Part shown: positions 1 to 10,321 of the stretch, in pieces
How the letters are laid out: every line of letters starts with the position of its first letter
Position numbering within the stretch: position 1 is the stretch's first letter
Source: Gracilaria gracilis
Taxonomy: Eukaryota > Rhodophyta > Florideophyceae > Gracilariales > Gracilariaceae
DNA: 64,000 bases
Reading direction: 5' to 3'
Assembly: GCA_030374805.1 (NCBI GenBank)
Contig: JARGSG010000076.1
Coordinates: forward strand, 1 to 64,000
Notes under the pieces: generated by a model
Told to the model about the DNA's origin: nothing
Database searches by the model: none
What the model saw: only the letters and a program-made list of their open reading frames with translations
Made by a program: the position numbers and the translations under genes

Positions 1-962
1 TACTTACGGGGGGGTTCGGTGTGGAATGGTATCCATGCTAGTAGAACCTGGCCTAGAACGCGACCCCAGCTTCGACTTGACTGGAGAAATACGACGGCGA
101 GGAGAAATATTAAGCAGACTGTCCTAATCTTCGTCTGGTGGGGATGGGCGCGGGGTTGAGGGAGTGGAGCTGTTCGGGGTGGTCTGGGCTGTGGCTGTGG
201 GGGTGTTTGAGTTTGACTGCTGCTGAAAACGAGACATGCCAGTGATGGACACCCCTCCTAGGCTGTGGCGGAACGCCCATTAGATCAGCAAAGCCAGCGC
301 CCTGCCGAGTTCGTGTACGGCGAGCTCCTTTCATGAGGTATCAGTCAAGAGTCAGTGTGTGTGTGAACGTGAGCAGTGAAAGTAAAGGAGAGTACGTCAA
401 CAGGTAAGGAGGAGAAATTTGTGTAGTGGAGGCGGGGTGTTAATGGGCTGGGCTGCCGAAGGATGGATCTCTGACGAGCGGAATGTGGAGCGCTTTGGCT
501 CCTGCTGCCATTGTCGAAGGAAAAGAATGTGAGCTGTGTAAAGCTTAAAAAAGTGGGGAGAGACTTCATGGATATTATCGCGAGGCTATTGGCCTTTTTT
601 TAGTCAAGTTGGCTTAAAATGCGTCAATAAATTAATGTCGAAGCTTAACAGAACGCGCCGCTAGGCCGCGGCCAATCACCTTGGCGCCCAATTCATGCAT
701 GCGTGCGTGCTTTCTGTGCCTCAGTGCTCGTCGATGATCATCATCAGGTTCACCTCTCTAAGAGCGTGACCCCGTGGGCGAGAATCAGCCAGTTTCGGGT
801 ATCTATGCCACACAACGCCATACACAGACAAATATTATCACGGGGCAGGAGTTTTCGGTTGATATATGATAACATCTCTTGCAGCATTTCTCAAACCTTC
901 AACTGCCCCACGGTCCTCTTAGCCAATCTTTTGAGCCACGAGACTTTTGCTCACCCCACATC

Positions 963-1537
963 ATGACATCGCTTAAAGGTGGCACTTCAAAACCAGAGGA
1001 GAATACCACGCGGGCGAAACGGAAGCGTGAAGTAGCAAACCGTGTGAAACATCTGGACTTTTCTGTCATTCAAGAGGCTCGAAATCGGAGGCTGCGGCTC
1101 TTGAAAACGACAATTACGCCGCCGAACAAGAAGCTATTCTACTGGAGGGCGAAGATGAGTACGAACCAGGTATGGGCTCTGAGGAGGAGATGGCGGGGAA
1201 AAAGAGGCCTACGCGAACACGCAAGCGAAAACAGAGAAGACGACAGCGTGGACTGAAGGACAGTCGCGCGGAAGCGAAAGAGGTTGGTATAGAGCGATGG
1301 AACCAACCTAGTCACGTCGCCATCGAAGAAGAGAACCTGTCCGCTCGACTAAAAAGGATGGTGGCATGGTCGAAAATGATTGTATCTCCTGGCTCTCGTC
1401 CTCCTCGATACTTCTGCTCAACATGTGGCTACGCCGCACCTTACACTTGCACAAGATGTTTCACGCGGTTCTGCTCCGTAAGATGTAACGAGGTTCATCA
1501 AGAAACCAGGTGCCTGAAGTTTACTGCGTACATGTGA
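963..1537 (+). CDS. ZNHIT1/Vps71-like HIT zinc-finger protein (reading frame changes once)
   Basis: The C-terminal part from about 1105 to 1537 is one open frame. It starts with ALENDNY (human ZNHIT1 has ALENDNF), continues through an acidic stretch and a long Lys/Arg-rich stretch, and ends in a HIT zinc finger: CSTCGYAAPYTC, then CTRCFTRFCSVRC, then HQETRCLKF about six residues from the stop. The ETRCLK ending is typical of ZNHIT1/Vps71, a subunit of SWR1/SRCAP complexes that exchange histone H2A.Z. A basic N-terminus starting at the ATG at 963 (MTSLKGG, later RAKRKREVAN) lies in another frame, and the two frames meet near 1060-1105. A very short intron or a single-base indel would explain this; no clean GT..AG pair with matching phase was found. 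Identity of the finger is firm, the exact N-terminal structure is not. Confidence 0.72.
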
Positions 1538-1539
1538 GC

Positions 1540-2499
1540 GGCCACGATGTTCTTCAAATTCCAAAGAGCTTTTCCGGTGATTGGGATTCGTGCAAAAGTG
1601 GCGCAGGATGCATGGGCGAATTCGTGTTGCAGAACTTGGTGTCGTTTGTAAAGACGTAAACGACTGCGGAATAAGGAAGAGGATATCGGCAAACTGCCAG
1701 ATTCGATGGACGTTTGGGCGTCTGAAGGTTTCACACAGGATCCTGGGCTCAGGGACATGAGGATGGCTGGAAGAGCCAGCATTTGTCAAAGCTAGACGTC
1801 GGTCAATTTAAGAGAGAAGTCATTTACGTTGTGCACTCGTCTACACTATAGACAGAGAGAGAACTTGTGAATGTCCAAGTACCTATCTTGTAGAACGAGG
1901 GAGGTGGAGACTTGAAACGCTCAACACTGCAAATGTAGATACCCAGACAAGGAACTTCCACGAATCCGCATAGTATCACTACGGTCTTCCCGAATGATGC
2001 AGAGTCATTAACTTGACTTTCTTGTTCTATATCATCTCCACTGTTTCCTGGTTCACAGACACTCGCCAAACCATCTCCATACACGACGAAGTTTGGTCAG
2101 AAAGCCAGTCAAGAATGATCCTGCTAAGAGTGCATCATGAGGCGCGCGATAATCGATGAACCACGACAAACCACACTGCCTATGAACCGACTGGTGCTTC
2201 ATTGCAAAGCAGTTGATACTGTAAGTGCAGATCGGTGTGGTTGTTTCAAGACGACCTCTTTGGCGGTTTCGGCCAGTTCCATTCGGTCAAGGCGGTCGCT
2301 TCCCGGGATCAAAAGAAGTATCACACGCGACAGAAGAATCCCGATATGTACATTTACGGCGACTATGATCAATAGCAGTCGCATGAAAAATACGATGAGG
2401 CAATTCGTTACTTCCCACCCACAACCAATGGAGGCCATGTGCACTTACTGTCGAAGCTGCGCCCAGAGTCTGGACTCCAGAAACGGTTGAACAACCATC
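1540..2499. other. Intergenic stretch without a supported gene
   Basis: Only short unrelated open frames on both strands occur here, with no recognisable domain, codon signature or repeat. It separates the ZNHIT1-like gene from the Cys-rich gene on the opposite strand. Confidence 0.4.
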
Positions 2500-3162
2500 T
2501 CAGCAAGGCTTGCAACACGAGAAAGGCGGTGGCCTCTGTCTTCGTTGGAGGACTGAACAAGCCCCGCAACAGGTTCCAAACGGCTGCCCAAGAAAACCAA
2601 CCCTCGTGCAAGTAATCTCTTGGCGGGGCCCTCTCCAAGGGATGGAGAACAAGAAGCCCAGCTCCGCAAGTCGTCTATTAACGTTCGCTCTGAACTGGAC
2701 CACCAAGCCGAAAGTGTCTGGCTGTTCTTCGGCTAACAATAATATCAATCTACGGTTTTTGCGTGGGGATACACCACATGAGAAGGTTTGCTCATCGGAT
2801 GAGAAACATACTTGCTGGTTGCCTGTTATGAGGACTGGTTGTGGTCCTGAATCGGATTGGGGTTCCAAACTGTCCAGAATGGGGGGTATGGGTGCCAGAC
2901 TTCCCGAGTCCAATACGGGTGCCAGGTTTTCCCCTTGAATGGGGATCGATGTTCCTCGTTTCCGGATGGAGTTTGGCGCTGAATTGACTGTCAAAATGGA
3001 TAGGTGAAGCGTTAAGATTGTGAGAAAACACGGCTGAAAGCTTGCCCATGGTGATACGGATGGGATTGAGGCAGTAGGGAGCAAATTTCCTGATGACGGG
3101 TGCGGAAAGCTGATGTGCGACGTAACCTTATATATAGTTTGGAACACGGTTCTGTGCCTCAT
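2500..3162 (-). CDS. Cys-rich secreted protein, family shared with the gene at 16.8 kb
   Basis: This 220-residue frame starts at an ATG at 3162. A hydrophobic run (FLTILTLHLSILTV, about residues 46-59) looks like a signal-peptide core, so secretion is inferred, but it lies unusually far from the first Met and the true start may be on an upstream exon. The C-terminus holds a Cys cluster: CTRVGFLGQPFGTCCGACS, then SCCKPC at the very end. The protein at 16819-17451 ends in the same arrangement (CIRTEPIGRTFGNCCGACS then CCQGCS), so the two are paralogues. The middle, from the Gln-Val-Cys near residue 117 onward, also shows a matching order of a first Cys block, a LILLL/LLLLQG strand and a basic segment. 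I do not recognise the family and assign no function. Confidence 0.55.
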   Translation of the reverse strand: MRHRTVFQTIYKVTSHISFPHPSSGNLLPTASIPSVSPWASFQPCFLTILTLHLSILTVNSAPNSIRKRGTSIPIQGENLAPVLDSGSLAPIPPILDSLEPQSDSGPQPVLITGNQQVCFSSDEQTFSCGVSPRKNRRLILLLAEEQPDTFGLVVQFRANVNRRLAELGFLFSIPWRGPRQEITCTRVGFLGQPFGTCCGACSVLQRRQRPPPFSCCKPC

Positions 3163-3608
3163 CGTTCTTTAAATAGTAGGCTTGCGCTCATGACCGTGCA
3201 GGTGAACACCTGGGTGTTTCACAGATGTAAGTTGGCATGGCACGATAATTCACGAATTGCGAATCGCAACCCATGTTTTCTTGGGTGGCACGAGAGAGAG
3301 CGAAAATATTAGAAGCTTGTCGAACCGTGGCAACGCATCCTATTTCCATTCATGAACGAGCTGTATCTATCTCCCTTATGCTGAAGAGCAGCTCCAAGGG
3401 CAAGTTAGCGATGTACGCCTGGATGTTATCTGACACAGGATTACACGCACTCGTATCAACAGTTGTCAATCCCCGTTCCTCGTAAGGGTGAAACAGTCGC
3501 GATTACCAGGGCACTTCACATTGACAGAACCTACTCACGCATCTGCGCCATCTTGAGTTAGCCTCTTAGTTCAACGGACCAACGGCTTCCTCACGCCTCA
3601 ATCGCAAA

Positions 3609-4406
3609 ATGTCTGAGGAGGAAAACGCGAAGCGTTCATTTACGCATGCAGCTAACGAAAGTTCGGACCAACACGTCTCAGTCGCTCTGAACAAACCTCA
3701 CAAGCGTCCGCGATCAGAAGGAAATTCCTCGCACATCGCCGCCGCTCTAGCGCATGCACGTTCAAAAGTCGCTCTTCTCGTACATTCCAAACAGCTAGCC
3801 AATCCAATGGTACGCTACATCCGTCACGTACGAAAAGAACCGAACAGTAGCATACCTGCAGATTTTGTGTGCGGTCCAACAACATGTGCCCTCTATCTGT
3901 CGCTGCAGTTCCATAAGCTGCATCCTGAGTATATATATAAACGGGTTCGTACCCTTGGTACACACTTCAAACTGCGTATTCTGCTTGTTCTTGTTGATAT
4001 AGCCAATCACCGCACCTGTCTTCATGAATTGACCAAGATGTGTCTCATCAATCAAATGACGCTCATTTGCGCCGGTTGTCAGCGCGAAGCCGCGCGTTAT
4101 TTGGAAACATTTCGAAGTTATGAAGGTAAGGGAGCGGAACTGATTCAAGAGCGTGTTGCCGATGATTATCCGTCCCGACTTCATACTGCTCTGAGTTCTG
4201 TTAGAGGAGTCGACCGCACAGATGTTAGCACTCTTGTATATACGTTCGGGACTTTTCGTGATATTGCTGCGGCATCAAGAGAAGAACTGAAGCAATGTCC
4301 TGGGATTGGTGAGCGGAAAGTAGCCAGGCTCTTCCAAGCGTTGCACCAACCATTCAAAGGCGATTGGCAAGAAATGGAAGAAAGTGCTGAGGACGATGTC
4401 AGGTGA
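3609..4406 (+). CDS. ERCC1: ERCC1/Rad10 nucleotide excision repair subunit
   Basis: Single-exon gene of 265 residues. With XPF/Rad1, ERCC1/Rad10 forms the structure-specific endonuclease that cuts 5' of DNA lesions and acts on interstrand crosslinks. The central domain begins with NPMVRYIRHV and continues with VCGPTTCALYLSLQFHKLHPEYIY, a near-copy of the conserved core (quoted here in two parts: VCGPTTCALYLS and LQFHKLHPEYIY). It continues with REAARYLETFRSYE. The C-terminal tandem helix-hairpin-helix domain that binds XPF is present (VRGVDRTDVSTLV, TFGTF, CPGIGERKVARLF). A basic N-terminal tail of about 65 residues precedes the domain. The start is the first ATG, after a stop-rich leader, and the stop is TGA, which shows that TGA is used as a stop in this genome. 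No catalytic nuclease motif is expected in this subunit. Confidence 0.95.
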   Translation: MSEEENAKRSFTHAANESSDQHVSVALNKPHKRPRSEGNSSHIAAALAHARSKVALLVHSKQLANPMVRYIRHVRKEPNSSIPADFVCGPTTCALYLSLQFHKLHPEYIYKRVRTLGTHFKLRILLVLVDIANHRTCLHELTKMCLINQMTLICAGCQREAARYLETFRSYEGKGAELIQERVADDYPSRLHTALSSVRGVDRTDVSTLVYTFGTFRDIAAASREELKQCPGIGERKVARLFQALHQPFKGDWQEMEESAEDDVR

Positions 4407-4753
4407 TGTGTGCTTCATTGTATAAATTAAATTACCCTAGTAAAGAGAGTATGTATCGGAATTGAACGACATCTCTGCCACAGGTCGCCACATCTTAGAG
4501 TTCATCTTTGCTGAGATGTAACCATGGGCCGTAGACACTATATCACGGCAGTGGTTCATCGATTTCAACTAGTTACCATGGGCAGGAGATATTCGTTCAG
4601 CAGATCAATTGGAATGGGGGGCTTTGAATATATGGAATCAGAGCAGCCCAACTAGAGAACTACGAGTTTTGCAAATCCTTTCTGTTTGTACAGGAAGCAG
4701 AAATCTGAATACTGTCCATAAACCTGATATGATAATGCAATGAAAACATTACA
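4407..4753. other. Spacer between convergent ERCC1 and HDAC genes
   Basis: The ERCC1 stop and the HDAC stop face each other across this roughly 350-base AT-rich spacer, which should hold both 3' ends. No coding signal is seen. Confidence 0.5.
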
Positions 4754-6194
4754 TCAGCTGCAATCCATTCCGAAGTCGTACTCATCATCATAAAACTCCT
4801 CATCCATCTGTTTCTTATCTACAGCGTTTCTTCTATCAGGATCAAGATCATCTTCGCCATCAGAACAGTAGAGTACAGATGGAATTTCTTGCATTTGAAC
4901 AGAAGGCGCTGCGTTCAAGCATCTCAAGTTCTCCATGATTTTCTCGGTGACTTTTCCAACGTAGCTTGGTGTATTATGGTTTTTGACAGCTTTATCGGCC
5001 GAGAAGTGCAGCTTGTGGTCGGGGGCAAAGTACTCCCAATAGTCATTATACGGGATGCGGTCATCCGGAACTGTGCTGAGGAGAACACCACTTTCATATA
5101 CCCAACAGCGAGCTACGTTGCACATATTGTAGCCCCCCACCACCCAACAACAAGGTTGGAATATTGAAGTCTTTCACAAACTGTACGCAGTTCGCATGCC
5201 CCTTGATAGTCATGTTGAAAGATCCCAAGGAATCGTTCGCCAGCCCATCCACTCCACACTGCAAGACAATTGCTGATGGGCGGAACAATTCAATGACTTT
5301 CCGAACAACTAGCCTGAAAGCATTCTCGTAACTCTGGTCATTCATGCCGTTCTTTAGCGGAAAGTTTACGGCGTAGTATTCTCTGTTCCCAAACCCTTTG
5401 TCCCAAACTGAGCCGGTGCCAGGGAAGAAATTGTCCCCGTATTTGTGAAAGGAGACAGTCATAACCCGATCAGTGATATAAAATGCCTCCTCAACTCCAT
5501 CGCCATGGTGAAGGTCAATATCAATATACAGTACCCGAGGAAAGTACTTGAACAGCTCGAGAATGGCCAAGACAATGTCATTAGTGTAACAAAACCCAGA
5601 AGCTTCGAACTTCTTCGCATGATGCAGACCTCCTGGCCAATTAATGACGATGTCCGACGTGCCACTAATAAGTTTTCGAGCCCGGTCAATGCTTCCACCA
5701 GTATACAACTGACAAAACTCAAAAAGGCCATCAAACAAAGGGCAGTTCTCGTTCTTACCCACATTGAACCGAGAAAGTTCTTTTCTGAACTGACGACGAT
5801 TGTCAGGCGTAACGCGCGAAAGGAAGTTGATGTACTCAGATGAATGAAACTGTCTCAGTTCTTGTTCTGTCGCGCGTCTTGGCCGATAAACTTGCTATGG
5901 AACTTAGATTGGAGGAAGGAGTTAGAAAATGGACATCTCTTGATTTCCTGCCGTAGAATTCTTTTGTGGAAGGAGAACACAAACCATTTTGCGATATAGT
6001 CCTTTGATGCATCCATTCGAGCATAACAATGTTAAGTTACATGTTCAAAGTTAGTAAACAGCACAAGCAGCGGTTGACTTCATTTGAACCCCATTTCTTG
6101 ACGACAAGATGAATGAAACGAACCATATGCCAAGACAAGATTATGAGTCATGCTTAGACGGTGTGGTTCCATAACGTGACCTTCACCGAAAACA
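4754..6194 (-). CDS. Class I histone deacetylase (Rpd3/HDAC1 type), 5' exon missing, one frameshift
   Basis: Three visible exons: 6194-6124 ([13 protein letters not shown], then [11 protein letters not shown]), a 17-nt microexon 6001-5985 (GLYRKM) and 5894-4754. Spliced, they read [37 protein letters not shown] with the junction glycine shared, as in HDAC1/2. Donors are GTTCGT and GTTTGT; acceptors are TAG, AAG and TAG. Zinc-site and catalytic residues are present: [30 protein letters not shown], and the Tyr in [15 protein letters not shown] run of six C at 5133-5138 (G on the coding strand) shifts the frame exactly before that Tyr; five would keep it. This is either a real mutation or a homopolymer error. 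About 20-30 N-terminal residues normally preceding VFGEGH are not found; upstream lies the hAT reading frame. The acidic tail ends at 4754. The protein should deacetylate histone tails in nuclear corepressor complexes. Confidence 0.88.
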
Positions 6195-8681
6195 CTACAC
6201 TTCGGTCACAACCGTCATCTCGTCGATTGACGGCATCTCTTCCTGGGCAGCCAGTATATCTTCCCAGTCATACTCTTCCGCTGGTTCCTCTGCGTCTGCT
6301 TCGGCATCGCCATCATCGTTGAGATCCAAGAACGAGGCTCCTAAACTAGTTGGAGCATGATTTGCATCACTAGAAACTTCTTGTTCAGCGCGATTTAGGA
6401 AACTGTACTCCCGATCTTCCACTTTCTTTTCCTGCTGAGGAATAAATAAAAGACGATTGAAAGAACAGAAGATCATCTTCTGAACTTTCCCAAGCAGGAG
6501 GCGGTTTCTGGTTTTCGTCCGGATTTTCGCCTGCATGCTAAAACTTCGCTCAACGCTGGAAGAAGAAGGACTTACACAAAGCATGCGAAGCGCAAACTCT
6601 CTGAGCAGGGACGACTTCGGTTTGTAGTGAATCCAGTAAACAATCGGCGTGTTTGCGTACAGAAAAAACAGCTCGCTCCCATTCTGGTTCTCTGAAAGCG
6701 ACTGCCACTTCAACCTTAAACACGAGAATTCTTGATAAATCCTTCTAACAGCCCTATCGACGCCGTGAACAGTAGTTTGCTTTTCTGCAGTAGGGAACAC
6801 AGCTGAGCACGCAAACTTACGCAAGTGAGTAATAATGTGCTCCCGGAAGTCATTTAAATCTTCCCTGTAGCTGCGCACGTCCAATAAATAGCTGACATAA
6901 TGCATGGAGCATAGCAAGGACCGTCTTCTAGACGAACCTTGTTCACGCTCCTTGAAGAGCTTCAGCACCTCTTGCTTCCGAACGACAGTAAAAAAACCAG
7001 TTACTGGTAGATCAGAAAGCTTCTGCTCAAGCTCCCGTGTAGCCATGTACACCTCTGACACGACAGATGACTCATCGTCAAATATTCGGAGGTACTGGCG
7101 CAGCGGGCGGAGAATGTAATAAATGTCAGCACACTTCACAAACAGAGCATCATTAGTAACAGTGGACTCAAATAATGAACGTTTCTCTCTCATTCGAGGA
7201 CCCCATAATGTGGAATGAAAACATTCGCATTCCACAAGCTTCCTGAGGACCTCCTTCGCTCTGATGAAGGAAGAAAGCATAGATTCAGAGGAAGCAAACC
7301 GTGTAGGGGCCATCCTGGTCGGCAGAATCGCGTACCTTGAGACCTTTGTTCGTCCATAGATGTCGTAATCCCGGGTTTTTGGGCTGTACCCGGCATTCAT
7401 TAGCATAGCATTATGTTTGTCCTTCAAAGTTTTGAATCGAGAGTAAAGTTTGGGGTGGTTTCGCAGTTCTGTGACTGCATCGGCGACAGTCGTCAATACT
7501 TCAGTTATCCACGGAAGGCGACCAATGTCTTGCATAAGCAGGTTGGCAAGATGTGTTTGATCTTGACACGGAGTCAAATGATCAAACCTTTCTGCGAGAA
7601 TACGTTTGGCTTTGACACAAGAGCTCGTATTGTCACTGACTACACCACATATCCTATCCATGCCACCGAAGCCCTCCATCGCCTCAGCAACAATACGGGC
7701 ATAGAATTCCGACGTGCAGCTCTCAGAACCAGAGTAAATTGATCTGAGTAGGAATGTTCGTCTAGATTTTTCTGTCCCGGTAATTGAAAGAAGGACATTT
7801 ACGACAGTTTCATTATTTATATCTGTCCAACCATCGAAGATGAGGGTACCAAAAGCATGAAGAAGACCGAAACGAAGAGCATCCTTGACACCATCAAGCA
7901 TTGTTCGGTAGTATGATTCTATGTGCTTCTCGGACATTTGCGACACAGTGGGTACTTCCAACGCTAATGTAGGGTTCAGTAAGCGACAAATTTGAAAGAA
8001 CTCATCAAACCCTTCTTTTCGGCTTAATAGAGAGAAGGGGAGCATGTGATTAACAACAAATCTTGTTACCAGATTGATAAGCTCCGTACGTTTTTGATAA
8101 GAGTCCAGACTATCTTGCACAGTCGCATTTGATTCCCCGACGATTGAAATTCTTTCTTTCGAATTCGAAGCACCATGCCTTGCAGTACTCGCCGAGGAAC
8201 CAACGCGTGAAACACGCTTCTTCTTCGCGGGGTGCAACGGGGTTAGAGGGTTTCCGAAGCACTCCGCGTTACTCCCCAGCTTCTCCCGGTAGTAGCGTTG
8301 GAGCGCCGGTTCGAGGAGTAGCCTTCGCTTTGCTTCAGGGGTGGTGAATTCGCACCTGAGCAAATGCTGGCCTAGCAGCGTCGCGTTCGGAGTTATTGAA
8401 ACAAACGTCTTTTTGCATCCCCTACATGACAAGCAAGCCTTATCCCTTTCGGAGTCTACCAATAGTTGGAATGTAAATAGTTCTTCCATGAACCATTTTT
8501 TTTTGCGACCACGCTTGCGCATTGAAATCGCTGGTGCAGACTGTAGGTTGCTGGATGGAGACTCATCCGTTTCGGGGGTTGCTGCTGCCGCATTTGCACC
8601 AGCCGGGAGCGGATTAATATGACTGATATTTTGTTGCCCTGGTGGCTCTGAGGGCACCAAGGAAGATTCGTTTGCTTGCAT
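6195..8681 (-). CDS. hAT-family transposase (BED finger, intact frame)
   Basis: An uninterrupted frame of about 828 residues from the ATG at 8681. An N-terminal BED-type zinc finger is visible (CLSCRGCKKTF, then HLLRCEF, near residues 80-110). The RNase-H-like catalytic core has FDGWTDIN (first Asp), VVSDNTSSC (second Asp) and, near the C-terminus, SPSSSSVERSFS with the catalytic Glu inside the hAT dimerisation region. The length and order fit active hAT transposases, which cut and paste DNA and make 8-bp target duplications. An acidic tail of about 60 residues follows. No terminal inverted repeats were identified. Its TAG stop lies directly against the first visible HDAC exon, leaving no room for a transposon end, so this may be a domesticated copy or an unusually placed insertion. 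Confidence 0.9.
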   Translation of the reverse strand: MQANESSLVPSEPPGQQNISHINPLPAGANAAAATPETDESPSSNLQSAPAISMRKRGRKKKWFMEELFTFQLLVDSERDKACLSCRGCKKTFVSITPNATLLGQHLLRCEFTTPEAKRRLLLEPALQRYYREKLGSNAECFGNPLTPLHPAKKKRVSRVGSSASTARHGASNSKERISIVGESNATVQDSLDSYQKRTELINLVTRFVVNHMLPFSLLSRKEGFDEFFQICRLLNPTLALEVPTVSQMSEKHIESYYRTMLDGVKDALRFGLLHAFGTLIFDGWTDINNETVVNVLLSITGTEKSRRTFLLRSIYSGSESCTSEFYARIVAEAMEGFGGMDRICGVVSDNTSSCVKAKRILAERFDHLTPCQDQTHLANLLMQDIGRLPWITEVLTTVADAVTELRNHPKLYSRFKTLKDKHNAMLMNAGYSPKTRDYDIYGRTKVSRYAILPTRMAPTRFASSESMLSSFIRAKEVLRKLVECECFHSTLWGPRMREKRSLFESTVTNDALFVKCADIYYILRPLRQYLRIFDDESSVVSEVYMATRELEQKLSDLPVTGFFTVVRKQEVLKLFKEREQGSSRRRSLLCSMHYVSYLLDVRSYREDLNDFREHIITHLRKFACSAVFPTAEKQTTVHGVDRAVRRIYQEFSCLRLKWQSLSENQNGSELFFLYANTPIVYWIHYKPKSSLLREFALRMLCVSPSSSSVERSFSMQAKIRTKTRNRLLLGKVQKMIFCSFNRLLFIPQQEKKVEDREYSFLNRAEQEVSSDANHAPTSLGASFLDLNDDGDAEADAEEPAEEYDWEDILAAQEEMPSIDEMTVVTEV

Positions 8682-10321
8682 TGTTTGCGTGCGCCGAGAC
8701 GTGGTGCGATTTGGGTACCAAAGGCCGGACAATGGTCTAGGTGCAAAGCAGGCAAAAGGCGGAAACGAAAACCGACGTGTACAACTCTCGGACTAATGTG
8801 GTGCAGTAAACAATCGGCGTATGGGGAGGGAGGGAGACAGAGACTCAAAAGCACACTCGTTGAAGTCTTGTACCGATGGGGTACAGAAGGAAGAGCGACA
8901 GAGGCTGGAGAGTATAGCGATAGTTTGCTCCAGAAGGTTAAAGGTTAAAGGCCGGTACACGTAGCGGCTTTGTACGAGCGCCGAATTCAAAGCCACAGCT
9001 TGCCAACACCACTCGCTTGGCAGTGGGGAGCGTAGATGGTGAGCTTGTTCTGCTGTGCGGTCTGTAAGGAGCCTGAACCTTGACATTTGGGTTTTTTATA
9101 TATGTTCACTTAGAAACAGACATGCAAGTGGCGAAACTTACGTATGTCTGGAGCGCCGAGGCTGAAAGGTTTCCATGGTTACATCACAGCTATACTACGT
9201 GTATTTATTCTCCATGAAAAGTGAAAACCCCTGAAAATGGGCTTCAAAAGCGAGACAGGGCATTGTGACTGACAAAAACTTTGCGCGTTTCGCGGTCACG
9301 CAGCGCTCTAGGGCAAAGTTTTTGATTTTGCTGGTTCACGGGTACCAACGGTACCAAGCGTGCACGATTCACACGTTTTGTAAGGTGGCCATGGAGAATG
9401 GCTTGCATTCGACACCGTTGGAGACGCTCTAATGGTTGCTGTTCAGGTACAACGGTAACGATAAAAATGTAAAGCAAACTGCAGTCAAACACTCTTTTCA
9501 TTGAGTTTGTAGTGTGGTATAAATGGCTACACGTGGCTTCCAGTCCACGTCCTGAGTTCCGGTTTAGCTCAGTCGTTTTACTCCCTACACGTACTATGAC
9601 ACGTAGATCTATCTACGTGTACACGTGTACAGTGCGTAACCTTACTGGTACACATGCAAGGGTAGCGTTGTTAACTAAGTTAACAAAAGTCTTTAGTTGT
9701 ACTTATTTGTTGCAAGCCACGTTGTAGCAACCCAAATTAGACGGTTCTCCTGGCAGGTATCTAATGAAAGAGCATGGAAAGCGCCGAATTTGGTGCTATG
9801 AAAAGGCTGTGCTTCCAAGCGCACGATATGTGGTGTTCTACGTACATGCCAAGCATACTACACGTACGTGTAGCACCGTACGTGTACACGTACATGTAAT
9901 GGTAAGGGACGGTAAGGCTATGATAAAATTACCCTTGTATCAGCCGTAACGGGAGTGCTCACGTGCCTCGGACGGACCGCCTTGTAAGGCGTAGCGGTGC
10001 TCATCGACACAAGCTTCGTTTATGGCGGCGGTACACGTGCCTTACAGTGCATGAATTGATCTGATGCAATGCGAGTCCGCTCTCTGTGTTGTAAGCTGAC
10101 GCAACGGCATGTACGTGTAGGCGCAAAAACTGCACCTCAAGAGAGCCACTCTGCGCGAAACAGGTACCGTTGGTAACGCTACCCTTGGTAACGGAAACGC
10201 GCGAGCGGCTGTAATCGCCCATGCCGCAACGAGCCACTCGCGCCGTATAGCGCGCGTTGCGCGGCCGCGAGCGGCACTCTGCCCATCGCACACCAGCTAC
10301 TGTCCGGCGAGCCAGCGCGTC
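8682..10321. other. Gene-free region rich in ACGTGTAC and TACCGTTGGTA motifs
   Basis: No convincing gene is seen. The stretch is dense in short palindromic words built on ACGTGTAC (9600-9640, 9840-9900, near 10110) and carries the TACCAACGGTACC word at 9343-9355 and its counterpart at 10163-10178, just upstream of the membrane-protein gene at 10322. The same words recur near 25.2-25.5 and 31.0-31.4 kb. GC content rises sharply just before 10322. Confidence 0.4.

Noticed and set aside
1-36. Possible 5' exon on the minus strand (ATG at 36, MDTIPHRTPP, followed by a GTAAGTA donor at the window edge)
   Set aside because: The donor is strong, but ten codons are not enough and the rest of the gene would be outside the window.
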